Shown here: piece after piece, positions 52,180-61,276 of the stretch | Layout: every line of letters begins with the position of its first letter | How positions within the stretch are numbered: position 1 is the first letter of the stretch | Assembly (NCBI GenBank): GCA_958453305.1 | Contig: CAUDXH010000002.1 | Span: 67,173 to 131,172 of the forward strand | DNA: 64,000 nucleotides | DNA from: an uncultured Bacteroides sp. | Lineage (GTDB): Bacteria; Bacteroidota; Bacteroidia; Bacteroidales; Bacteroidaceae | Direction of reading: 5' to 3' | Made by a program: the position numbers and the translations under genes | The notes under the pieces: generated by a model | Told to the model about the DNA's origin: nothing | Databases searched by the model: none | Seen by the model: only the letters and a program-made list of their open reading frames with translations

Positions 52180-53397
52180 ATGAATATGAACAAGAGTGTA
52201 AAAAGAAACAGAAGTTTTTCTTCTATCCGAATTTCCTTTTTGTCTTTAGGTCTTTCGGTATTGGCTGCTTGTGGCGGAGGCCAGAGCGGTATGAAAATGG
52301 GCGACGATCAGTTTGCTGTAGAAGCGGTAACTACAACTTCAAGTAGTCAGACTGAACAATATCCGGCAACGATTAAGGGTTTACAGGATATTGAAATCCG
52401 TCCGCAGGTTTCAGGATTTATCGTGAAGCTTTGTGTAGATGAAGGAGCAACAGTTCGTAAGGGACAAGCTTTGTTTCAAATAGACCCAACTCAATATAAG
52501 GCTGCATTTGATCAGGCTAAGGCTGCAGTAGCATCGGCAAAGGCAAACTTAGAGACTGTTACTTCAACAGAAGCCAATAAGAAGCTTCTTCACGAACAGC
52601 AGATCATCAGTGATTTTGAATATCAGACAGCAAAAAACAACTTACTTTCTGCAAAAGCGAGTCTTGCTCAGGCTGAAGCTTCATACGCTGCCGCAAAACA
52701 AAACTTAGGTTTTTGTACAGTAACCAGTCCGTCGGATGGTGTGATAGGTACCTTTCCGTATCGTGTAGGTGCTCTGGTTAGCCCTTCTGTTGCTGAAGCA
52801 TTGACTACCGTATCTCAGATTGGTGACATGTATGTGTATTTCTCAATGACTGAAAAACAGTTGCTGAACCTGACTCGTGCCGGAGGTACATTGAAAGAAC
52901 AGCTGGAAAAAATGCCGGCAGTGCAGTTGCAGCTCGCTGATGGAAGCATTTACAATGAAAAAGGAAAAATTGATGCAGTGAGTGGAGTTATTGACCAGAC
53001 TACCGGCTCGGTAAGTATGCGTGCTATCTTCCCGAACAAGCAAAATATCCTGCGCAGTGGAGGTATGGCGAATGTGGTATTCCCTTACACCATGGAAAAT
53101 GTGATTCTGATTCCTCAGAGTGCAACTCAGGAAATTCAGGATAAGAAGTTCGTTTATGTTCTTCAGGGAGACAATACATTGAAGCATACCGAAATTCAGA
53201 TTTCAAATTTAAATGACGGCAAGAACTACGTCGTAACCGGCGGATTGAAAGATGGCGATAAAATTGTTGTTGAAGGAATTCAGAATTTACAGGACGGGCA
53301 GAAAATTACTCCGATAACCCTTGCCGAAAGAGAAGCAAAATACCAGCAGGCATTGAAAGACCAGCATGAAGGTAACTTTGCTACAGCTTTTAATTGA
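52180..53397 (+). CDS. RND efflux periplasmic adaptor (membrane fusion) lipoprotein
   Basis: A 405-aa AcrA/MexA-type adaptor that joins the inner-membrane pump to the outer-membrane channel. A lipobox (SVLAAC, Cys31) anchors it. LQDIEIRPQVSGFI and DEGATVRKGQALFQIDP form the first lipoyl half; a helical hairpin rich in Ala/Lys/Glu (about 108-170) follows; LGFCTVTSPSDGVIG is the second lipoyl half; beta-barrel and proximal domains complete it. An alternative ATG lies at 52186. First gene of a five-gene unit with the pump, channel, LpxA-like protein and TetR regulator. Confidence 0.93.
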   Translation: MNMNKSVKRNRSFSSIRISFLSLGLSVLAACGGGQSGMKMGDDQFAVEAVTTTSSSQTEQYPATIKGLQDIEIRPQVSGFIVKLCVDEGATVRKGQALFQIDPTQYKAAFDQAKAAVASAKANLETVTSTEANKKLLHEQQIISDFEYQTAKNNLLSAKASLAQAEASYAAAKQNLGFCTVTSPSDGVIGTFPYRVGALVSPSVAEALTTVSQIGDMYVYFSMTEKQLLNLTRAGGTLKEQLEKMPAVQLQLADGSIYNEKGKIDAVSGVIDQTTGSVSMRAIFPNKQNILRSGGMANVVFPYTMENVILIPQSATQEIQDKKFVYVLQGDNTLKHTEIQISNLNDGKNYVVTGGLKDGDKIVVEGIQNLQDGQKITPITLAEREAKYQQALKDQHEGNFATAFN

Positions 53398-53428
53398 TAA
53401 GAATATTGTTTTATAATAAAGGTATAAA

Positions 53429-56400
53429 ATGAAATTAGATAAATTTATTAACCGTCCGGTGCTGTCAACGGTAATTTCTATCTTGATGGTAATCTTGGGT
53501 TTCATTGGGCTGATAACGCTTCCTGTAACACAATATCCGGACATTGCGCCTCCTACTGTGCAGGTGCGCGCCACTTATACCGGAGCCAATGCTCAGACAG
53601 TATTGAACTCTGTGATTGCACCGCTGGAAGACCAGATTAACGGTGTGGAAAACATGATGTATCTTTCATCTTCGGCTTCAAATAACGGTTCTGGTAGTAT
53701 TGATATTTATTTCAATCAGGGTACTGACCCGGATATGGCAGCTGTAAACGTGCAGAACCGTGTGTCAATGGCACAGGGATTGCTGCCTGCCGAAGTAACC
53801 AGGGTAGGTGTAACCACCCAGAAACGTCAGAACTCTATGTTGATGGTATTCTCTGTATATGATGCAGAAGACAAGTATAACATTGAGTTTCTGGAAAACT
53901 ATGCCAATATCAACTTGATTCCTGAAATCAAGCGTGTGAAAGGTGTAGGTGATGCAATGGTGTTAGGTCAGGATTACTCTATGCGTATCTGGCTGAAGCC
54001 GGATGTGATGGCTCAGTATAAACTGAATCCTACAGACGTGTCGGGAGCCTTGGCTGAACAGAACATTGAAGCAGCTCCGGGACAGTTCGGTGAAAAAGGT
54101 AACCAGACTTTTCAATATACAATCCGCTATAAAGGACGTTTGCAGCAGGAAACAGAATTTGAGAACATTGTTATCAAAGCTTTGCCTAATGGTGAGATTC
54201 TCCGTTTGGGCGATATTGCAACCGTTGAGTTAGGGCGTCTGGACTATACGTTCGATAATACTGTAAACGGACATAAGGCGGTTACCGGTATCGTTTATCA
54301 GATGGCTGGTACAAACGCTACGCAGACTATTGCCGACCTGGAAGCTACCTTGGAAAAAGCACAGGCTTCGTTGCCTGCCGGTTTGAAGATTAACGTGGCA
54401 CAGAATGCCAACGACTTCCTTTTTGCTTCTATTCATGAAGTTATCAAGACTTTGATAGAAGCCTTTATTCTCGTGTTTATTGTAGTATATGTCTTCTTGC
54501 AAGACTTCCGTTCTACATTGATTCCGGCGATTGCCATTCCGGTGGCTTTGATTGCTACTTTCTTCGTATTGAAGCTGATTGGCTTTAGTGTGAACTTGTT
54601 GACTTTGTCGGCTATGGTACTTGCCATTGCGATTGTGGTCGATGATGCGATTGTGGTGGTGGAAGGAGTACATGCCAAGCTGGATCAGGGTTATAAATCT
54701 GCCCGCGAAGCTTCTATTGATGCTATGAGTGAATTGGGTGGAGCTATCGTTTCTATTACTTTGGTCATGATGTCTGTGTTTGTGCCGGTAAGTTTCATGG
54801 GCGGTACGGCTGGTACGTTCTATCGTCAGTTTGGTTTGACCATGGCTATCGCTATCGGTTTCTCTGCATTGAACGCATTGACTTTGTCGCCGGCACTTTG
54901 TGCATTGTTCTTGAAGCCGCATACGGGGCATGACGACAACTCTACGCTGAAAGAACGTGCCGGCGTGGCATTTAAGGAATCGCGCCGTTTGATGATTAAC
55001 CGTTACAGCGAAGCGATTGGAAGACTGATGAGTCCGAAGATTGTGATTCTCTTTGTGGTAATCGCCGTTATGGGAATGATACTCGGTTATTTCAGCTTCA
55101 GTGAGCATCCTGTACTCTGTATGGTTCTCATTGTTCTCAGTGTGCTTGCCGTAATTGGTATGTCTACTTCTAAGTTTAAAGGTTCGTTTAATAATTCTTA
55201 TAATTCGATTCTTTCTCGCTATAAGAAAGGAGTTGTCCGCTTCATCCACAAGAAATGGTTGTCTTTCGGTTTAGTGGGTGCTTCCATCGTGTTGCTTGTA
55301 TTCTTCATGAATACAACTCCTACCGGTATGGTGCCCAATGAAGATACCGGAACAATTATGGGAGCTGTGACTCTTCCTCCCGGAACTTCTAAGGAACGTG
55401 CGATGGAAGTTCTTGCAAGGGTAGATAGCTTGATTGCTGCTGATCCGGCTGTTGAATCACGTACGGTTATCTCCGGTTTTGGATTCATCGGAGGACAGGG
55501 ACCTTCTTATGGTTCGGTAATTATCAAGTTGAAAGACTGGGAAGAACGCTCTACGATGCAAAATTCAGATATGATAGTAGCCACCTTGTTTATGCGTGCC
55601 CAGAAAGTCATAAAGGATGCACAGGTATTATTCTTTGCTCCTCCTATGATTCCGGGATACTCAGCATCAAGTGATATTGAGTTGAACATGCAGGATAAGA
55701 CCGGTGGAAGCCTGGATCATTTCTCTGAAGTGGTTCATAATTATATTGCTGCTTTGGAAAAACGTCCGGAAGTCAGCCGTGCCCAGACCACATTTAATCC
55801 TACCTTCCCTCAGTATCAGTTGGATATTGATGCAGCTGCTTGTAAAAAGGCAGGTATCAGTCCGAGCGATATCCTGACAACTATGCAAGGATATTATGGT
55901 GGTATGTATGCTTCAAACTTTAACCGTTTCGGTAAGATGTACCGTGTAATGATTCAGGCAGAGCGTGAGGCAACCAAGAACTTGGAAACGCTGAACAGCA
56001 TCAAGGTTCGTGCCAAGAATGGAGAAATGGCTCCGATTACCCAGTTTGTCAGTTTGAAGAAAGTATATGGTCCGGATGTAATCAGCCGTTTCAACTTGTA
56101 TACTTCTATTAAAGTCATGGTAGCTCCGGGTTCAGGATATACTTCTGGTCAGGCACTTAAAGCCATCGCAGAAGTGGCTGAAGAAAATCTTCCGGCTGGT
56201 TTCGGTTATGAATTGGGAGGTATGGCGCGTGAAGAGGCACAGACCAGTGGAAGTTCTACAGGTATTATCTTCGTATTGTGTTTCGTATTCGTTTACTTGC
56301 TGTTGAGTGCACAGTATGAAAGTTACATTCTTCCGTTGTCAGTATTGCTCTCAGTACCATTTGGTTTGATGGGCAGCTTCATCTTTGTAAACGGATTTGC

Positions 56401-56872
56401 AGCCTTGGGAAGTATTCCGGCATTGAAGATGATCTTGGGCTCTATGTCAAACGACATTTATATGCAGATTGCCTTGATTATGTTGATGGGTCTGTTGGCA
56501 AAGAATGCCATCTTGATTGTAGAGTTTGCTCTTGACCGTCGTAAGCAGGGTATGAGTATTTCTTGGGCAGCTGTATTAGGAGCTGCAGCTCGTTTGCGTC
56601 CTATCTTGATGACCTCATTGGCTATGATTGTCGGTTTGATTCCGTTGATGTTGGCCATGGGTGTAGGAGCTCATGGTAACCGTACATTGGGAGCCTCTAC
56701 TATTGGTGGTATGTTGATTGGTATGATTCTTCAGATTTTCATTGTTCCGGTACTGTTTGTGGTATTCCAGTGGTTACAGGAAAAATTCAAGCCAATTGAA
56801 TGGGAAGGTCTTGATGAAAGCGAAGTTAAATCAGAAATTGAACAGTATTCTCCTACTAATACGCATAAATGA
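53429..56872 (+). CDS. RND (HAE1) multidrug efflux pump, inner-membrane subunit
   Basis: A 1147-aa proton-driven trimeric transporter of the AcrB/MexB group, longer than AcrB (1049 aa) mainly through an insertion around residues 550-600, between TM6 and TM7, with extra hydrophobic segments. MKLDKFINRPVLSTVISI is the usual start. TM4 carries the Asp pair in AIVVDDAIVVVEG, and TM10 the Lys in GLLAKNAILIVEF. The porter domain includes SSASNNGSGSIDIYF. Substrates probably include hydrophobic drugs, bile salts or lipids. It lies 31 bp after the adaptor gene. Confidence 0.95.
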   Translation: MKLDKFINRPVLSTVISILMVILGFIGLITLPVTQYPDIAPPTVQVRATYTGANAQTVLNSVIAPLEDQINGVENMMYLSSSASNNGSGSIDIYFNQGTDPDMAAVNVQNRVSMAQGLLPAEVTRVGVTTQKRQNSMLMVFSVYDAEDKYNIEFLENYANINLIPEIKRVKGVGDAMVLGQDYSMRIWLKPDVMAQYKLNPTDVSGALAEQNIEAAPGQFGEKGNQTFQYTIRYKGRLQQETEFENIVIKALPNGEILRLGDIATVELGRLDYTFDNTVNGHKAVTGIVYQMAGTNATQTIADLEATLEKAQASLPAGLKINVAQNANDFLFASIHEVIKTLIEAFILVFIVVYVFLQDFRSTLIPAIAIPVALIATFFVLKLIGFSVNLLTLSAMVLAIAIVVDDAIVVVEGVHAKLDQGYKSAREASIDAMSELGGAIVSITLVMMSVFVPVSFMGGTAGTFYRQFGLTMAIAIGFSALNALTLSPALCALFLKPHTGHDDNSTLKERAGVAFKESRRLMINRYSEAIGRLMSPKIVILFVVIAVMGMILGYFSFSEHPVLCMVLIVLSVLAVIGMSTSKFKGSFNNSYNSILSRYKKGVVRFIHKKWLSFGLVGASIVLLVFFMNTTPTGMVPNEDTGTIMGAVTLPPGTSKERAMEVLARVDSLIAADPAVESRTVISGFGFIGGQGPSYGSVIIKLKDWEERSTMQNSDMIVATLFMRAQKVIKDAQVLFFAPPMIPGYSASSDIELNMQDKTGGSLDHFSEVVHNYIAALEKRPEVSRAQTTFNPTFPQYQLDIDAAACKKAGISPSDILTTMQGYYGGMYASNFNRFGKMYRVMIQAEREATKNLETLNSIKVRAKNGEMAPITQFVSLKKVYGPDVISRFNLYTSIKVMVAPGSGYTSGQALKAIAEVAEENLPAGFGYELGGMAREEAQTSGSSTGIIFVLCFVFVYLLLSAQYESYILPLSVLLSVPFGLMGSFIFVNGFAALGSIPALKMILGSMSNDIYMQIALIMLMGLLAKNAILIVEFALDRRKQGMSISWAAVLGAAARLRPILMTSLAMIVGLIPLMLAMGVGAHGNRTLGASTIGGMLIGMILQIFIVPVLFVVFQWLQEKFKPIEWEGLDESEVKSEIEQYSPTNTHK

Positions 56873-56893
56873 TAAGTATTGAGTTCTTTGGTT

Positions 56894-56946
56894 TTTAAGT
56901 TTGTAAGTTCGTTACCTTCCTGGTACCGACTTGTAGCAAACTTAAA
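56894..56946. repeat. Intergenic inverted repeat before the TolC-like gene
   Basis: TTTAAGTTTG (56894-56903) pairs with CAAACTTAAA (56937-56946). The left arm runs on into TAAGTT, so AAGTTTGTAAGTT appears here and again at 58376, on the other side of the TolC-like gene. Confidence 0.55.
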
Positions 56947-56970
56947 TACTCAAGGCTCACAAACTGAAAG

Positions 56971-58359
56971 ATGATAATGAAGAAACAAATATTAGGAGCG
57001 ATGTGTTTGGCTGCCATGATGAGCAGTTGTCACATCTATAAAGCTTACGACCGTCCGGAAACGATAGATGCCTCAGGCATCTATCGTGACCCGGCTTCGG
57101 CAGTCGATACGTTGGCAGCCGATACGGCTAACATGGGAAATTTGCCTTGGCAGGATATTTTCCGTGATGCAAAATTGCAGGCCTTGATTGAAGAAGGTTT
57201 GGCTAACAATGTAGATATGCAGGCAGCAGTACTTCGGGTGGAAGAAGCAAAGGTTATGCTTACCTCAGCTCGCTTGTCTTACCTGCCGTCTATTAACTTA
57301 GCTCCGCAGGGAACGATTACAAAGCTTGAAAATATGTCGGGTGTAAAATCGTATATGCTTCCGGTTGCAGCCAGTTGGGAAATTGACTTTTTCGGAAAAA
57401 TCTTAAATGCGAAACGCGGACAGCAGGTTGCTTATGCGCAAAGCAAATATGCCCGTCAGGCTGTACGTTCACAGATTATCTGTGGAATAGCTAACATTTA
57501 CTATTCATTGCTGATGCTTGACCGTCAGGTGGAGATTACTACGGAAACAGCTGCTATTTATAAGGAAAATGTACGTGTAATGGAGGCAATGAAGATTGCC
57601 GGTATGACTACCGAGGCTGCCGTTGCTCAGATGCGTGCAGCCAGCCATCAGGTTGAGGCTTCGCTGATGGATTTGAAACGTCAGGTGCGTGAAACCGAAA
57701 ACTCGTTGGCTGTTTTGCTTGCCAAGACTCCTCAGACCATTGAACGCGGTACGCTTTCTGAACAGGTAATGCCTGAAGAACTGACAGCGGGAGTACCTTT
57801 GCAGTTACTTGAGAACCGTCCGGACGTGAAGATTGCCGAAATGACTCTGGCAAGTGCTTATTATACTACAAATAAGGCGCGTGCTGCATTTTATCCGGGG
57901 CTGAATATTACAGGTACAGCCGGATGGACAAACGGCTCAGGTGTTCAGGTTACAAATCCTGGAAGCTGGATTTTAAGTGCTGTGGCATCGTTGGCTCAAC
58001 CTATCTTCAATAACGGAAAGCTGGTTGCCAATCTGAAAGTATCGAAGGCTGAAGAAAAGATAGCTCAGATGAACTATCAACAAACCATCTTGGAGGCAGG
58101 AAAAGAAGTCAGTGATGCGTTGTTCTTGTTTGAAACACAGAACAAGAAGCTGACAGAAGACCGCGGACAGGTAGAACAGTTGACCAAAGCAGTAACTTAT
58201 ACCAAAGCATTGTTCCAAAGCGGTGATGCTACCTATCTGGAAATTCTGACTTCACAACAGAATCTGTTGAGCGCTCAGTTGGCTGAGGTTGCCGATAATT
58301 TCCAGCGTATGCAGGCTGTCATTAACCTGTACAGTGCATTGGGTGGAGGACGTGAATAA
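56971..58359 (+). CDS. TolC/NodT-family outer-membrane efflux channel lipoprotein
   Basis: A 462-aa outer-membrane factor. The signal peptide ends in a lipobox (MMSSC, Cys20; alternative ATG at 56977). LPWQDIFRDAKLQALIEEGL and NNVDMQAAVLRVEEAKVML begin the first OEP repeat, and RPDVKIAEMTLASAYYTTN with AAFYPGLNITG the second, the two-repeat plan of NodT proteins that trimerise into a channel-tunnel. It is the exit duct for the upstream pump. Intergenic inverted repeats flank it on both sides. Confidence 0.94.
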   Translation: MIMKKQILGAMCLAAMMSSCHIYKAYDRPETIDASGIYRDPASAVDTLAADTANMGNLPWQDIFRDAKLQALIEEGLANNVDMQAAVLRVEEAKVMLTSARLSYLPSINLAPQGTITKLENMSGVKSYMLPVAASWEIDFFGKILNAKRGQQVAYAQSKYARQAVRSQIICGIANIYYSLLMLDRQVEITTETAAIYKENVRVMEAMKIAGMTTEAAVAQMRAASHQVEASLMDLKRQVRETENSLAVLLAKTPQTIERGTLSEQVMPEELTAGVPLQLLENRPDVKIAEMTLASAYYTTNKARAAFYPGLNITGTAGWTNGSGVQVTNPGSWILSAVASLAQPIFNNGKLVANLKVSKAEEKIAQMNYQQTILEAGKEVSDALFLFETQNKKLTEDRGQVEQLTKAVTYTKALFQSGDATYLEILTSQQNLLSAQLAEVADNFQRMQAVINLYSALGGGRE

Positions 58360-58375
58360 CTAACCTTAAATAATA

Positions 58376-58436
58376 AAGTTTGTAAGTTTTGAGCTTGTCG
58401 GTTGCTTGAACTGTCAGCAGATAAACTTACAAACTT
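58376..58436. repeat. 14-bp perfect inverted repeat between the TolC-like and LpxA-like genes
   Basis: AAGTTTGTAAGTTT (58376-58389) pairs exactly with AAACTTACAAACTT (58423-58436) over a 33-base loop. There is no T-run, so it is not a standard terminator. It shares AAGTTTGTAAGTT with the repeat at 56894. It may stabilise the 3' end of the pump mRNA or tune LpxA-like expression. Confidence 0.6.
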
Positions 58437-58458
58437 GAAACTAAAAAATGAAATACTT

Positions 58459-59226
58459 ATGATTAGTCCTTTAGCTTATGTTGACCCTTCTGCAAAGCTG
58501 GGAAACAACGTTACGGTTCATCCATTTGCCTATATCGACAAGAATGTAGAGATAGGCGATGATAATGTGATCATGCCTTATGCCAGCTTGATGAGTGGCA
58601 CTCGTATGGGTAATGGAAATACAGTTTATCAAGGAGCGGTTGTTGCTGCCGTTCCCCAAGACTTTGCCTATACAGGTGAAGATACAGTTGCGCGTATCGG
58701 AGATAAAAACGTGATTCGTGAAAATGCCGTGATTATGCGCGGTACGCATGCCGGTCATGAAACAACGATTGGCAATGAAAATTTCATTATGACCGGTTCG
58801 CGGATTTCGCATGATGTAACAGTAGGTAATCACTGTATCATTGGCAACGGTTCACAGATTTCAGGAAACTGTATCCTTCATGACTGTGCTATTCTTACAT
58901 CCAATGTATTGATGCAGGGAAATACACGCATCGGAAGTTATTCGGTAGTACAGGGTGGCTGTCGCTTTATTAAGGATATTCCGCCTTACATTGTTGCTGC
59001 CCATGAGCCGATTTCATTTTACAGTATCAATACCATTGTATTGGAACGTGCCGGATTTTCTGAGACCCTGATTAAGCACATTGCGCAGGCTTATCGTATC
59101 CTTTATAAAGCCAATACATCGCAGCACGATGCTTTGCTTCGTATCCGGGAACAGATTCCGCATAGTGAAGAGATAGACAAGATTATCGAATTTGTGTCAA
59201 GTTCGGAATTGGGAATCATTCATTAA
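58459..59226 (+). CDS. LpxA-like UDP-GlcNAc O-acyltransferase family protein
   Basis: A 255-aa left-handed beta-helix protein with hexapeptide repeats (about 1-190) and a C-terminal helical part with IAQAYRILYKA. LpxA puts an acyl chain on UDP-GlcNAc, the first step of lipid A. By alignment with E. coli LpxA the catalytic His125 is kept (ISHDVTVG), but His122 becomes Arg, His144 Asn and His160 probably Met. It may be a paralog with altered substrate, or a Bacteroidetes variant. The start at 58459 (MISPLAYVDPS) fits the family. A four-codon frame at 58448-58462 overlaps the start in ATGA. It sits 7 bp before the TetR gene. Confidence 0.82.
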   Translation: MISPLAYVDPSAKLGNNVTVHPFAYIDKNVEIGDDNVIMPYASLMSGTRMGNGNTVYQGAVVAAVPQDFAYTGEDTVARIGDKNVIRENAVIMRGTHAGHETTIGNENFIMTGSRISHDVTVGNHCIIGNGSQISGNCILHDCAILTSNVLMQGNTRIGSYSVVQGGCRFIKDIPPYIVAAHEPISFYSINTIVLERAGFSETLIKHIAQAYRILYKANTSQHDALLRIREQIPHSEEIDKIIEFVSSSELGIIH

Positions 59227-59233
59227 AATCCAT

Positions 59234-59857
59234 ATGGCTGTAAAGAGAAAAAAGCAAGATAAGGAAGCATTACGTTGCCGGATTGTTGAAGCGGCTTCAC
59301 AGGCCTTTACCAAGCAAGGCGTAAGAAGTGTGCACATGGATGATTTGGCTATATCGCTTTCTATATCCAAACGTACTCTTTATGAGCTGTTTAATGATAA
59401 GGAACAACTTTTGCTGGAGGTGTTACGCCTCCATTGGCAAGAAACCAACAATTATATGTCAGAGGTTATTTCCAGAACTGAAAATGTTCTGGAAATAATC
59501 TTTGCGTTTTATAAGCGGAAACTGAATGAGTTAGGAGAGCTTAATCCCCAGTTTTTCCGTGATCTCCGTAAATATCCGGAGGTATTAAATGCCCTTCATG
59601 AAGAGTATCGTAAAAATGATGCCATTGCAATCACCTGGTTTCAGAAAGGAGTGGAGCAGGGAATCTTCCGTGGTGATATAAATTTTGATATCATCAGTCA
59701 GGCTATGTCTATGCAGCTTGATATGATTATTTATTCCGATATAACCGAAAACTATCCGTTGGCTCAGATTTATAGTGAAGTAACCATCTTGCATATGCGA
59801 GGCATTACTACGATAAAAGGACAGCAAATGGTAGATGAGTTCTTGAAAGATATCTAA
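59234..59857 (+). CDS. TetR-family transcriptional regulator
   Basis: A 207-aa repressor. The N-terminal helix-turn-helix (about 12-60) shows IVEAASQAFTKQGVRSVHMDDLAI and SISKRTLYELFNDKEQLL, the TetR signature. The ligand-binding C-terminal part is helical and gives no hint of its effector. It lies 7 bp after the LpxA-like gene, at the end of the RND operon, and is the natural candidate to repress that operon. The start at 59234 (MAVKRKKQ) avoids overlap. The promoter of the next gene overlaps its 3' end. Confidence 0.88.
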   Translation: MAVKRKKQDKEALRCRIVEAASQAFTKQGVRSVHMDDLAISLSISKRTLYELFNDKEQLLLEVLRLHWQETNNYMSEVISRTENVLEIIFAFYKRKLNELGELNPQFFRDLRKYPEVLNALHEEYRKNDAIAITWFQKGVEQGIFRGDINFDIISQAMSMQLDMIIYSDITENYPLAQIYSEVTILHMRGITTIKGQQMVDEFLKDI

Positions 59858-59874
59858 ATTTAATCGTATCTTTG
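59843..59874 (+). promoter_or_regulatory. Promoter of the SGNH-SGNH-MBOAT operon
   Basis: TTG at 59843-59845, a 21-base spacer, and TATCTTTG at 59867-59874, partly inside the tetR 3' end. The ATG follows 25 bases after the -7 element. Confidence 0.6.
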
Positions 59875-59899
59875 CAACTGTTTTTATTAAGAAATTGGC

Positions 59900-61276
59900 A
59901 TGAAGAATAAAATAGTTGCGACTTTTCTTTTTACTTTATTAGTTGTGGCTGGTGTAGGGAGCTTACATTATCTTCCTCCGATACAAATAGCCGGCAAGCC
60001 TTTGCGTAAAGTGGATTTACTTGCCGATATCCGCCCGGAAAAGGTTGTGATACTGGCTGATACAGATACGGTGGTACTTCCTCCGGTTGTCAAGCCTGCC
60101 TTTATAGATACTTGTAAGACCGGTCTGACTTGTATTGAAGACTATTCTGATTCTACTGGCTGTGGAGGAATGTCACTTTTTTATGAAGCATTAAACCGTC
60201 GGGCTTCTTTAGGGCGTCCGGTGCGTATTGCATATTTTGGAGATTCATTCATAGAAGCCGATATTCTGACCGGCGATTTGAGAGCAATGCTGCAAGAACG
60301 TTTTGGCGGATGTGGGGTAGGTTATGTTCCGGTTACTTCTCAGGTCTTTGGCTTTCGTCCTACCGTACGTCATTCATTTAGTGGCTGGAATAGCCATGCC
60401 GTAACCGATTCGGTAGGTTTTGAACGCTCACTTCAGGATATTTCAAATCACTACTTTGAGCCTCGACAAGGGGCAAGCGTAACCTTATCAGGGCAGCGTA
60501 AGTATGCTTCTCATTTAGATACATGCGAAGTTTCTTCTATTTACTTCTTGACTACCGATTCTTTACTGTTGACAGCCCGTGTGAATGGCAGTAAGCTGAC
60601 CTCTTATTCGCTTCGGGGCGACAGCTTGATGCAGTCGGTCTCGGTAAAAGGACGCATCGGGCAGGTTACATGGACTGTAGAGCAGTCTGATTCAAGCTCT
60701 CTTTTCTATGCGGTGACGATGGATTCGGAAGAGGGAATCGCGCTCGACAATTTCAGTACGCGGGGCAGCAGCGGACAGCAGTTGGGGCATATTCCCATGT
60801 CTCGCCTGAGGGATTATAACCGGTTACGCACCTATGATTTAATTGTATTGCAATACGGCCTGAATGTGGCTTTTGAAAAAGGAGTGAATTATACCTATTA
60901 TAAACAAGCAATGAAACCGGTGGTAGAGCGGATAAAAAAAGCTTTTCCGAATGCTGCGGTTTTGATTATAGGAGTAGGCGACCGTGAATATAAGGATGAG
61001 CAGGGAGAACTGCGTACCATGCCGGGAGTGAAAAATCTGATTCGTTATCAGCAGGCTTTGGCAGCGGAGACTGGGGTTGCATTCTGGAACTTGTTTGAGG
61101 CGATGGGGGGTGAAGGAAGCATCGTGAAAATGGTAGAAAGCAAACCTTCAATGGCGAATTATGATTATACGCATATTAATTTCAGAGGCGGAAAGCATCT
61201 GGCCTCACTTCTGTTTGATACATTAATCTATGGCAAGGAGCAACATGATAAACGAAAAGCTTATGAGTCAAAATAG
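59900..61276 (+). CDS. SGNH/GDSL-fold exported hydrolase, first copy
   Basis: A 458-aa envelope protein with an N-terminal signal anchor (about 7-24). Block I is RIAYFGDSFIEADILTG, with the nucleophile Ser in GDSF near residue 115. Block III (VLQYGLN near 320) and the DYTHINFRGG His block near 425 complete an SGNH active site. The large middle (about 150-310) is beta-rich. Such proteins next to MBOAT enzymes transfer or remove acetyl groups on surface polymers. It overlaps the second SGNH gene by 32 bases. Confidence 0.85.
   Translation: MKNKIVATFLFTLLVVAGVGSLHYLPPIQIAGKPLRKVDLLADIRPEKVVILADTDTVVLPPVVKPAFIDTCKTGLTCIEDYSDSTGCGGMSLFYEALNRRASLGRPVRIAYFGDSFIEADILTGDLRAMLQERFGGCGVGYVPVTSQVFGFRPTVRHSFSGWNSHAVTDSVGFERSLQDISNHYFEPRQGASVTLSGQRKYASHLDTCEVSSIYFLTTDSLLLTARVNGSKLTSYSLRGDSLMQSVSVKGRIGQVTWTVEQSDSSSLFYAVTMDSEEGIALDNFSTRGSSGQQLGHIPMSRLRDYNRLRTYDLIVLQYGLNVAFEKGVNYTYYKQAMKPVVERIKKAFPNAAVLIIGVGDREYKDEQGELRTMPGVKNLIRYQQALAAETGVAFWNLFEAMGGEGSIVKMVESKPSMANYDYTHINFRGGKHLASLLFDTLIYGKEQHDKRKAYESK

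Noticed and set aside
54230..55249. A 339-codon antisense frame inside the RND pump gene
   Set aside because: It lies wholly opposite a well-supported pump gene, and its His/Asn/Arg-rich content is what reverse translation of hydrophobic codons gives.
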